36,894 nt of DNA from NCBI GenBank assembly GCA_030637365.1, contig DAOWGR010000023.1:1-36894 (forward strand), written 5' to 3'. Origin of the DNA: Elusimicrobiota bacterium. GTDB lineage: Bacteria; Elusimicrobiota; Elusimicrobia; Elusimicrobiales; UBA9959. The notes beneath the pieces were generated by a model. It saw only the letters and a program-made list of their open reading frames with translations. It was not told where the DNA came from and searched no databases. Made by a program: the position numbers and the translations under genes. Below, piece after piece: positions 1-6,150 of the stretch (position 1 is its first letter; each line of letters starts with the position of its first letter).

Positions 1-732
1 GTTAGAAAATTGATGCCGGGCGAAAATATTATTTATTTCGGGGATACCGCCAGAGTTCCTTACGGAACCAAATCCGCTGATTCGGTTGTGGATTTCTCCT
101 CGCAAATTTCAAATTATCTAATATCAAAAAAAATTAAAATACTGGTTGTTGCTTGCAATACTTCAAGCGCTCTTGCCATTGATAAGCTTAGAAGGAGTAT
201 GGGCGCGCCGGTAGTGGGGGTTATAGAGCCGAGTGTGAATGCTGTTTGCGCCGACGCGAAAAATAAAAAAATTCTTATTCTTGCCACAAGTTCCACCGTT
301 AAAAGTCGGGCGTATTCAAGGCAATTAAATAAAAAAAATAAGAAACTTTCAGTGTATGAAAAAGCCTGTCCTCTTTTTGTTCCAATTATTGAGGAGGGGT
401 GCGCCGGCAAGGATTTTGCCAAGCAAATAGTCAAAGAATATTTATTGCCTTTAAAGAAAAAGAAATTTGACACTATGATATTGGGGTGCACTCATTATCC
501 AATGTTAAAAAAAGTTATCCGAGAGGTGATGGGGAAAAAAGTAAGCGTGATTAACTCTTCCGCTCAGGCGGCGGCGGATGTTTATGAGAAACTGTTTGAT
601 TTGAAATTGCTTAATAAATCCAAAAAAGGTTATGAGCGTTTTATAGTAAGCGATGATCCTGAAAAATTCATGACGCTTGCCGGCAAACTGCTTGATATTG
701 AAATTAAAGAACTGGAAATCAAAAGATTTTAA
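1..732 (+). CDS. murI: Glutamate racemase, 5' end cut by window edge
   Basis: The product interconverts L- and D-glutamate in the cytoplasm to supply D-Glu for peptidoglycan. The open frame runs from base 1 (V-R-K-L-M-P-G-E), so the N-terminus lies outside the window and the Met at base 13 is probably not the start. The family signature YFGDTARVPYG is near the visible start. Both catalytic cysteine motifs are present: VVACNTSSA at about visible residue 50 and LGCTHYPML at about 165. About 243 residues are visible against a usual 260-270, so only some 20-25 are missing. The gene ends about 130 bases before the next CDS. Assignment is secure from these motifs. Confidence 0.95.
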   Translation, partial: VRKLMPGENIIYFGDTARVPYGTKSADSVVDFSSQISNYLISKKIKILVVACNTSSALAIDKLRRSMGAPVVGVIEPSVNAVCADAKNKKILILATSSTVKSRAYSRQLNKKNKKLSVYEKACPLFVPIIEEGCAGKDFAKQIVKEYLLPLKKKKFDTMILGCTHYPMLKKVIREVMGKKVSVINSSAQAAADVYEKLFDLKLLNKSKKGYERFIVSDDPEKFMTLAGKLLDIEIKELEIKRF

Positions 733-801
733 AAATGTTCGCGATGAGATATTTTTTATCGGAAGGTTAATATTTGATAGAATATGTTTTTAATTGCCCT
801 T

Positions 802-848
802 CCCGCCCGCTTCTTTGCCGAATTGCGGTCTGTAAGCGAGTGGTGGGG
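802..848. repeat. Decayed copy of the palindromic in-frame element (intergenic)
   Basis: The outer arms resemble the ends of the 78-81 bp element seen at 1767 and 13711. The left arm is CCCGCCCGCTT at 802-812, one codon shorter than CCCACCACCCGCTT. The right arm is AAGCGAGTGGTGGGG at 834-848, against AAGCGGGTGGTGGGAC in the full copy. The interior is reduced to about 21 bases, with only a weak CCG/CGG hairpin. Read in the element's frame the ends still give P-A-R and S-E-W-W-G, matching P-T-T-R and S-G-W-W-D. It lies just upstream of the HicA-like start and is not coding there. The match is short, so confidence is moderate. Confidence 0.45.
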
Positions 849-863
849 TTAGTGAGGTGCGAC

Positions 864-1052
864 ATGAAAAGAAAAGCGTTGGTTAAATATCTTGTGCAAC
901 AGGGTTGCAAACTTTTAAGGGAAGGCGGCAAGTATTCCATTTTTGTCAATTCCAAAACTGAAAAAGAAGTTCCGGTAACGAGACACACGGAAATCGCGGA
1001 TTTCACCGCAAGAAAAATATGCAAGGATTTAGGCGTAAAGCCCGTCAGATAA
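864..1052 (+). CDS. HicA-family (YcfA-like) small protein, orphan, probably without catalytic His
   Basis: The protein has 62 residues, the usual HicA length. HicA toxins are small dsRBD-fold mRNA interferases normally paired with a HicB antitoxin. The family pattern is clear: KALVKYLVQQGCKLLREGGK, then V-T-R-H-T-E-I and ARKICKDLGVKP at the C-terminus. ATG at 864 is chosen because GAGGTG at 854-859 precedes it and because an upstream extension to 774 would run through a decayed repeat. No hicB lies on either side. Family members usually read G-G-(K/N)-H-(S/T)-I around the catalytic histidine. Here residue 24 is Tyr (TAT at 933-935), one transition from His. The protein is therefore likely inactive or a relic. 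Function is inferred from family resemblance only. Confidence 0.75.
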   Translation: MKRKALVKYLVQQGCKLLREGGKYSIFVNSKTEKEVPVTRHTEIADFTARKICKDLGVKPVR

Positions 1053-1121
1053 CCCACACACTTACATATTGTCTACAGCTTATTTTAGAGAAAATTTCTA
1101 AGTATAATGTAAGTGTGAGGG
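1053..1121. repeat. 69-base inverted repeat between the hicA-like gene and the lipoprotein gene
   Basis: CACACTTACAT (1057-1067) and ATGTAAGTGTG (1107-1117) are perfect 11-base inverted arms. Past one mismatch the ends also pair as CCC/GGG. Inside, TTAGA and TCTAA frame a second small hairpin. The structure starts one base after the hicA-like stop codon and its right arm contains the likely -10 box and start of the next gene. It could be a terminator-like or regulatory structure, or a relic of a small palindromic repeat. There is no U-tract. Confidence 0.6.
1103..1108 (+). promoter_or_regulatory. Candidate -10 box for the lipoprotein gene
   Basis: A perfect TATAAT lies six bases before the GTG at 1115. 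At the expected spacing the -35 position (TTATTT, 1080-1085) is poor. Transcription starting about seven bases downstream would give a leaderless message beginning at the GTG. Confidence 0.4.
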
Positions 1122-1534
1122 TAAATTCATTATCGTTATCAATTAATTGGATAAGAATTTCCATAGTTTTATTTTCTTTTATTCTTTTTTGCGCTTGCGC
1201 GAGTAAAATGGATATTCTTCAAACCGGTCCGTGGTCTGATAAGCGCGATTTTAAAGATATTAAGCATTTTATATCAAGAAAACAAATTGAAAAGCCTTGG
1301 ATTGCCATAGCTGTTATTCGCGGCTATAAAGTTAATCCGTCTGATAGAAAAAGTATAAACAAACAGATTGAAAAGGCAAAAAAAATGGCCGCGGACATAG
1401 GAGCCGACGCGGTGGTATTGGAGGAGGGGGCGGTTCCTGAAAAAACTTCTTTTACTGAAGATATTGGGAAAGTTTTTTTAACGGGCATTGCCATAAAATA
1501 TGTTGCCGAAGATTACTCAAAACCAAAAAAATAA
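1115..1534 (+). CDS. Small putative lipoprotein
   Basis: The open frame extends back to ATG 1019, but that start would overlap the hicA-like gene and put about 50 residues before the signal sequence. GTG at 1115 is preferred: it follows a TATAAT by six bases and gives a normal signal peptide, a hydrophobic run ISIVLFSFILF ending in C-A-C-A-S. This resembles a degenerate lipobox with the lipidated Cys near residue 31. The roughly 110-residue mature part contains I-A-V-I-R-G-Y and a helix followed by A-A-D-I-G-A-D-A-V-V-L, a pattern seen in small envelope lipoproteins that I cannot name precisely. The 3' end overlaps the start of the ComB-family gene by 35 bases, suggesting translational coupling. 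Function unknown. Confidence 0.7.
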   Translation: MRVNSLSLSINWIRISIVLFSFILFCACASKMDILQTGPWSDKRDFKDIKHFISRKQIEKPWIAIAVIRGYKVNPSDRKSINKQIEKAKKMAADIGADAVVLEEGAVPEKTSFTEDIGKVFLTGIAIKYVAEDYSKPKK

Positions 1535-2321
1535 ATATTCCGTTCGAGTCGCCTATGACGCCGATGAGATTAAGAAATGGAATGGAAGAGTCATTGTCGT
1601 GGATTTATTCCGGTTCTCAAATACCGTTTGCGCTCTTATGGCAAGCGGGAGAAAAAACATAAAAGTGTATTCAGAACCCAAATTCGCAGTTATCGCTAAA
1701 AAAAACGCTAAAAACACCGATTTGTTTTCAGAGATTGATTTTCCAGCCATTGACAGATATGACAATCCCACCACCCGCTTATCCCGCTTAAAAGCGGGAT
1801 CAAAAAAAACAAGCGGCGCCAATGGCGCCGCAAGCGGGTGGTGGGACAATTCCCCGTATCTTGCCATGAATTCCACTGACGCCTCCAAGGACGCTATTAT
1901 CGTAACCTGTTCGGGCGCGAAAACGGTTATGGCCGCGCATTGCGCCAAAGAAATAATTATAGGCTGTTTTGCCAATATGCCGCAGCTTTGCGAATACGCG
2001 AAAAAAAATAAAATGAATACTCTGATAGCGCCGGCCTGTATTTTTTATGATAGAAATCATGTGGAAGATTTTATATGTTCGCGCGCTTTACAAGACGCGT
2101 TTAATGGAAAAGATACTTTTCACGCCGCTCTTGAAGAAATACATAAAAGTTCCAGAATTCTTGATTTTATGGCTTTTAGGCCGGAAAACGGAAGAAAAGA
2201 TATTGAAATGATATTGAAGAAAGGAACAATGAAAATTTTACCGAAGGTTGTTATAAGGGGAGTTTTTGCCGAGGTTTTTGATGTTTTAGGCTGTGAAGCG
2301 GGGGCGCGAAATGAAGTTTAA
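1500..2321 (+). CDS. comB: ComB-family 2-phosphosulfolactate phosphatase
   Basis: ComB hydrolyses 2-phosphosulfolactate to sulfolactate, a step in coenzyme M synthesis in methanogens. Bacterial homologues have less certain substrates. Family features are the N-terminal segment VIVVDLFRFSNTVCALMASG, a central I-V-T-C-S-G-A-K-T, and I-G-C-F-A-N near the middle. Its 273 residues include a foreign stretch of 28 (27 from the element plus a duplicated Asn) at about residues 89-117, encoded by the in-frame palindromic element at 1767-1847. Without it the length is near the family norm. The insert probably sits in a surface loop between D-N and S-P-Y-L. ATG 1500 is the only plausible start and lies inside the lipoprotein gene. 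The 3' end overlaps queC by 11 bases, so lipoprotein, comB, queC and queE form one transcription unit. Confidence 0.8.
   Translation: MLPKITQNQKNKYSVRVAYDADEIKKWNGRVIVVDLFRFSNTVCALMASGRKNIKVYSEPKFAVIAKKNAKNTDLFSEIDFPAIDRYDNPTTRLSRLKAGSKKTSGANGAASGWWDNSPYLAMNSTDASKDAIIVTCSGAKTVMAAHCAKEIIIGCFANMPQLCEYAKKNKMNTLIAPACIFYDRNHVEDFICSRALQDAFNGKDTFHAALEEIHKSSRILDFMAFRPENGRKDIEMILKKGTMKILPKVVIRGVFAEVFDVLGCEAGARNEV
1767..1847. mobile_element. Palindromic element inserted in-frame in comB (81 bp)
   Basis: The outer arms CCCACCACCCGCTT (1767-1780) and AAGCGGGTGGTGGG (1832-1845) are perfectly complementary. Inside are two perfect hairpins: ATCCCGCTT-AA-AAGCGGGAT (1781-1800) and GCGGCGCC-AAT-GGCGCCGC (1813-1831), joined by an A-rich linker. 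AAT occurs on both sides (1764-1766 and 1848-1850), consistent with a 3-bp target duplication. The element is 27 codons long, starts on a codon boundary and contributes PTTRLSRLKAG, SKKTSGANG and AASGWWD to the protein. The copy at 13711 shares most of this sequence and the same frame. It resembles Rickettsia palindromic elements in behaviour; no sequence relation to them is claimed. Confidence 0.88.
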
Positions 2322-3000
2322 GAAAAAAGCGGTTATTATGTTTTCAGGCGGGCTTGATTCCACCGCGGCATTGTGTTGGGCGATGGATAAAGGTTATGAA
2401 TGCAACGCCATAACCGTTTCATACGGCCAAAAACATATTAGAGAGAAAAAAAGCGCTCAAAAAATAGCCAAGGTGCTTGGAGTTAAATTATTTGATTTAA
2501 ATTTGGATTTACCATGGCTTAAAAGCAGTTCATTGGTTGACAAAAACAAAAAGATTCCTGATTTTGAAATTTCCGAAATAAGCGGCAAAAGCATTCCGTC
2601 CACTTATGTGCCGGGCAGAAATTTAATTTTCGCGTCCATAGGAGTTTCTTTGGCTGATTCCATTGGAGCTGACGCGGTAATTTTGGGACCGAATATAGTT
2701 GATTATTCCGGCTATCCCGATTGTCGTCCGGTATTTTATAATGCTTTGGAAAAAGCCGTTAATTATGGAACGAAAATCGGAAGTTCGGGCGGTAAAATAA
2801 AACTGCTTATGCCATTGATTAAGATGAGCAAAGCGGATATTGTAAGGCTTTCAATTAAATTAAAAGCTCCGATTAAGCATACTTGGTCATGTTATTCGGG
2901 CTTAAAATATCCATGCGGCGCGTGCGATTCATGCAAGCTTAGGGCCAAAGGTTTCGCCGAGGCGGGTGTCGCGGACCCCGCGTTAAAAGAGAATGCTTAA
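2311..3000 (+). CDS. queC: 7-cyano-7-deazaguanine (preQ0) synthase QueC
   Basis: QueC converts 7-carboxy-7-deazaguanine to preQ0 with ATP and ammonia, for queuosine synthesis. The ATP-pyrophosphatase loop SGGLDST is at about residues 11-17. The zinc-binding cysteines are C-x7-C-x2-C-x2-C near the C-terminus (W-S-C-Y-S-G through C-G-A-C-D-S-C). At 229 residues the length is normal. ATG 2311 is chosen over the in-frame GTG 2293 because a G-rich Shine-Dalgarno (GCGGGGGC, 2299-2306) precedes it. It overlaps comB by 11 bases and queE by 8. No queD or queF is in this window, so the rest of the pathway must lie elsewhere. Confidence 0.95.
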   Translation: MKFKKKAVIMFSGGLDSTAALCWAMDKGYECNAITVSYGQKHIREKKSAQKIAKVLGVKLFDLNLDLPWLKSSSLVDKNKKIPDFEISEISGKSIPSTYVPGRNLIFASIGVSLADSIGADAVILGPNIVDYSGYPDCRPVFYNALEKAVNYGTKIGSSGGKIKLLMPLIKMSKADIVRLSIKLKAPIKHTWSCYSGLKYPCGACDSCKLRAKGFAEAGVADPALKENA

Positions 3001-3685
3001 AGCCAAAATAGCGGAAATATTTTGTTCAATTCAAGGCGAGGGTTTATACCTCGGCCAAAAGCAGATTTTTATAAGATTTGCCGGCTGTAATTTATTATGT
3101 GATTATTGCGATGAGCCCAAAGCTTTGCAAAGCGGCAAATTTCCCGCCCAATCTTTCGGGCAGGTTATTAAAAAAATTAAATCGCTGCAAAAAAAAGAAA
3201 ATCCCGAAGCGGTTTCTTTAACCGGCGGGGAGCCGTTGTTGCAGGCGGCTTTCATGGAAAAGCTCTTGCCGATGATTAAAAACACTGGGCTTCAAATTCA
3301 TTTGGAAACAAATGCCGTTTTGGTTGAAGAACTAAAAAGAATAGCTAAAATGACGGATGTTATAGCCGCCGATATAAAATTTCCGAGCTCTACGGGAAAT
3401 TCTTTTTGGACTGAGCATGAGAAATTTTTAAAGATAGCTCCTAAAAAAACTTTTGTTAAGCTTGTCGTCACGAATAAAACGAAAGCGGCGGAAATTAAAA
3501 AAGCGTTTTCAATGGTTAAAAAGGTTTATTCCAAAATACCGGTTTTTTTGCAGCCTGTCACGGAAAAGGGTGAAATAAAAAAACCCGGCAAGGAGTTTTT
3601 TGACAGGGTTGAAAAAATTTCTTCAAATATGGAAATGAAGTATAAAATTTTACCTCAACAACACCCGCTATGGGGAATAAAATAA
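2993..3685 (+). CDS. queE: 7-carboxy-7-deazaguanine synthase QueE (radical SAM)
   Basis: QueE makes 7-carboxy-7-deazaguanine from carboxytetrahydropterin by a radical SAM ring contraction, the step before QueC. The N-terminal E-I-F-x-S-I-Q-G-E-G signature is present. The 4Fe-4S motif is C-N-L-L-C-D-Y-C (CX3CX2C) at about residues 33-40, followed by S-L-T-G-G-E-P-L-L at about 74-82. The protein has 230 residues. ATG 2993 overlaps the queC stop by 8 bases, so the two are translationally coupled. Assignment is secure. Confidence 0.95.
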   Translation: MLKAKIAEIFCSIQGEGLYLGQKQIFIRFAGCNLLCDYCDEPKALQSGKFPAQSFGQVIKKIKSLQKKENPEAVSLTGGEPLLQAAFMEKLLPMIKNTGLQIHLETNAVLVEELKRIAKMTDVIAADIKFPSSTGNSFWTEHEKFLKIAPKKTFVKLVVTNKTKAAEIKKAFSMVKKVYSKIPVFLQPVTEKGEIKKPGKEFFDRVEKISSNMEMKYKILPQQHPLWGIK

Positions 3686-3705
3686 AGAAGGCGGAAACAG
3701 AAAAA

Positions 3706-4011
3706 ATGAGTGAAGAAACTTTTTTAATTGATTGTCCATTATGCGAAGCCGGGATAGAAGTTGAGAGAAGAACTGGTAAGGTTATAAAACATTGGAAAAA
3801 GCTCAAGCTGAAAAAAGGGGAGGATCCTTTTAAAAAAGCTCTTGAGGGAATCAAGGATAATAAAAATAAACTGGATGATTATTTTTCCGGAGCTCAAGAT
3901 TCCATGGAGAATAAAAAGAAGGAGCTTTTGGATAAATTTGAAAAAGAAAAGAAAAGGATTAAAGATTCCGGCGATACTTCAAAACCGATTAATCCCATGG
4001 ATTTGGATTAA
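3706..4011 (+). CDS. Small protein with N-terminal CPLC pair and charged helix, function unknown
   Basis: The protein has about 101 residues. It begins MSEETFLIDCPLCEAGIEVE, where the C-P-L-C pair resembles one knuckle of a zinc or rubredoxin-like motif. A Lys/Glu-rich probable coiled coil follows over roughly residues 35-90. The frame is open from ATG 3670, which overlaps queE by 16 bases. ATG 3706 is preferred because it places the Cys pair near the N-terminus and has a purine-rich AAGAAGGCGG upstream, though the spacing is long. No second Cys pair is visible, so metal binding would need dimerisation. It is the last gene of the que unit. I do not recognise the family. Confidence 0.65.
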   Translation: MSEETFLIDCPLCEAGIEVERRTGKVIKHWKKLKLKKGEDPFKKALEGIKDNKNKLDDYFSGAQDSMENKKKELLDKFEKEKKRIKDSGDTSKPINPMDLD

Positions 4012-4144
4012 TATAGGGTATAGGGGACAGGGCAGAGGGTGTGGAAGACCGGTGACATAAGATGTAAAAGATTGGAAATTTGTTCGTTATGCTCACAAAA
4101 TTATCCTATTTTTATTGAACGAAATAAACGCTATTTGTGTCATT

Positions 4145-4174
4145 GGACCTATATTTATATAGGTCCTTTTTTAT
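4145..4174 (+). terminator. Rho-independent terminator after the que transcription unit
   Basis: GGACCTATA (4145-4153) pairs with TATAGGTCC (4158-4166) around a 4-base loop and is followed by six T residues. It separates the que unit from the PLD cluster. The rest of 4012-4231 shows no gene. A TAGAAT at 4220-4225, six bases before the PLD start, is a possible -10 box. Confidence 0.9.
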
Positions 4175-4231
4175 TGTTTTTATGCCTTCCTTTCCCTTAC
4201 GGGGATTAGAATTTGTATATAGAATATCAGT

Positions 4232-6133
4232 ATGGCAAACAAGAGGAATTTCATTTTTAGAGCTTTCTTTATGTTTTTTATCTCATTGCAATTGGCCGCG
4301 GGCCAATCGGCTATTGCTTTGGATAAAGATGATGAAATCGGAGATTACAGAGAAAAAATAATAAATACGGCCAGGGAGCTTGGCATTGGCGTTTATGAGG
4401 ATTGGCCCGTTGAATTTGCCTGCGAAGACAATGATTTTAAAAGCGAAGAAATTATTTTTTCAGAACCTGTAAATTTTGGACAAACTTTTGAAGTTCCGCC
4501 GCCGGCGTTCGCATACGCGGATGAAAACAATCAAAACGGCGTTGGCAAAGGGCAAAAATTTAAAATCGGTCAAACGGCGATTAAGCGTCATGATGTTTCC
4601 GCCGGGCGAGCCGCGCCAAAAACAGCGGTTGAAGAGAAGGCCGGAGAATCGTCTTTTTTTAGGAAAGTTTTCACCGGAGTCAAAAATTTCTTTGGTTCAA
4701 TCTTTAAAAAAAATGACCAAACGGAGTCTCAACGGACAAATCGGACTCGGATTTCAAACAAGGTTGAAAAAACCACTTTAGCCGATGAAGTCAAAATATT
4801 TGGATGTCTGGTTACTTTTTTTTACGCTCTTAAAGCCAAAATAATGGACTATGGTTTTTTGCCGTGGACTACCGCCGCTCCGTCATTTGATGAAATATCC
4901 AAAAACGCGATAGCCATGTTAAAAAATTCCGATTTCAAGCAGAGAAAGGCGGGTCAAACATCTTTGCTTAAAGAAGAAGGCTTTATAAAAGAATTGGAAA
5001 TATTATCCGGGGCCAAATTCACTGAAGGAAATACGGTAAAGTTTTTGGTAGACGGCGCGTCTTTCATTGTGAAGTATAAGTTTATAAGAGAGGCGAAAAA
5101 AAGCGTTCATATCGCCAATTACGCTTTTCACGACGATATTACCGGCAATGAAACCGCTGATATGCTTATAGCCAAGAAGAATGAGGGGCTTGATATTAAG
5201 ATAATCGTTGATCATAAAGTCGCTTACATGCTCGGAGGAAAAGTTATTAAACGCATGCAAAAAGCCGGCATAGAAATTTTGCGCTATATGGAATCTGACA
5301 GAACGGGGGATATTTGGCACGCAAAGTTGCAGATAGTGGATGATAAATACGCTATTGTCGGCGGCATGAATTATGGCGATTATTATTCGCATAAAAATCC
5401 CAATGGCCAAAAATGGCGAGATACCGATGTTCTTTATTTTGGCCCGGCCGTAATGGAGACAAAGAAAATCTTTGCCGAAGTTTGGAACAATATGGCCGCG
5501 GAAAAGGGTTTTGAACGCGTGGATATGAATATTCAGCCAAAACCGGATTTTAATGAAGGTTCTTCGCGCGTCGCCGTTGTTTATCAAAATCCTCCGGCGG
5601 CTTCATCCTCGCCGATACTTATGAGTATCCTTAAAGCCATTTACGGCGCGACTGAACGCGTTAACATTGAAAATGCTTATGTTATCGCCATTCCCGCCGT
5701 TAAATATGCCATATTGGATGCCAGAGCGCGAGGTGTTAAAGTAAATGTGCTGACCAATTCAAAGGAAAGCATAGATTGTGACGGTAAACCTATGGCTGAT
5801 GTTATAATTAAAGGACTTAGGCCGTTAATTCGCGCCGGCGTAAAAGTATACTTAAAAAAAGGCGATACGCTTCACAGCAAGTTTATGACTGTTGACGGTG
5901 TTTTTTGTTCCGTCGGCTCCTATAATTTGCATCCCAGGAGTGAAAGATTTGATACGGAATTAAATATAAACATTATCGATTCCGCGAGTGTCGGGCGGCT
6001 TGATTCAATATTCGCCAAAGATTTGGCCAAAGCCATTAAAATAAATTCCGTGGAAGATCTTAATTATAAGTCGAGCTGGTTGTCAAGAATAATAGAAAAA
6101 TATTTCTATGCCATCTTGTCTTCAAACAAATAA
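4232..6133 (+). CDS. Secreted phospholipase-D-family protein, copy 1 of 3
   Basis: An N-terminal signal peptide (FIFRAFFMFFISLQLAAGQS, cleavage near residue 25) indicates export. A variable, low-complexity region follows to about residue 200. After it come two PLD catalytic motifs of the form HxKx4D: H-A-K-L-Q-I-V-D from residue 363 (followed by G-G-M-N-Y) and H-S-K-F-M-T-V-D from residue 548 (followed by G-S-Y-N-L). This is the bipartite arrangement of cardiolipin-synthase and PLD-type enzymes, which cleave or transfer phosphodiesters via a covalent phospho-His. Both sites are intact, so activity is likely; the substrate (phospholipid, nucleic acid or other) cannot be told. There is no strong ribosome site, and the transcript may be leaderless. 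Copy 2 begins 17 bases after its stop with no terminator between. Identity to copies 2 and 3 runs through the whole protein. Confidence 0.9.
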   Translation: MANKRNFIFRAFFMFFISLQLAAGQSAIALDKDDEIGDYREKIINTARELGIGVYEDWPVEFACEDNDFKSEEIIFSEPVNFGQTFEVPPPAFAYADENNQNGVGKGQKFKIGQTAIKRHDVSAGRAAPKTAVEEKAGESSFFRKVFTGVKNFFGSIFKKNDQTESQRTNRTRISNKVEKTTLADEVKIFGCLVTFFYALKAKIMDYGFLPWTTAAPSFDEISKNAIAMLKNSDFKQRKAGQTSLLKEEGFIKELEILSGAKFTEGNTVKFLVDGASFIVKYKFIREAKKSVHIANYAFHDDITGNETADMLIAKKNEGLDIKIIVDHKVAYMLGGKVIKRMQKAGIEILRYMESDRTGDIWHAKLQIVDDKYAIVGGMNYGDYYSHKNPNGQKWRDTDVLYFGPAVMETKKIFAEVWNNMAAEKGFERVDMNIQPKPDFNEGSSRVAVVYQNPPAASSSPILMSILKAIYGATERVNIENAYVIAIPAVKYAILDARARGVKVNVLTNSKESIDCDGKPMADVIIKGLRPLIRAGVKVYLKKGDTLHSKFMTVDGVFCSVGSYNLHPRSERFDTELNINIIDSASVGRLDSIFAKDLAKAIKINSVEDLNYKSSWLSRIIEKYFYAILSSNK

Positions 6134-6150
6134 AAAGAACTTAACAGATT

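Noticed and set aside
774..863. N-terminal extension of the HicA-like protein by 30 residues
   Set aside because: The extra residues run through the decayed palindromic repeat, match no HicA pattern, and a good ribosome site precedes the inner ATG at 864.
5003..5587. Long antisense open frames in the PLD genes, similar to each other (also 6952-7545)
   Set aside because: Their similarity follows from the conserved sense strand; they have no start signals and cross the catalytic motifs.
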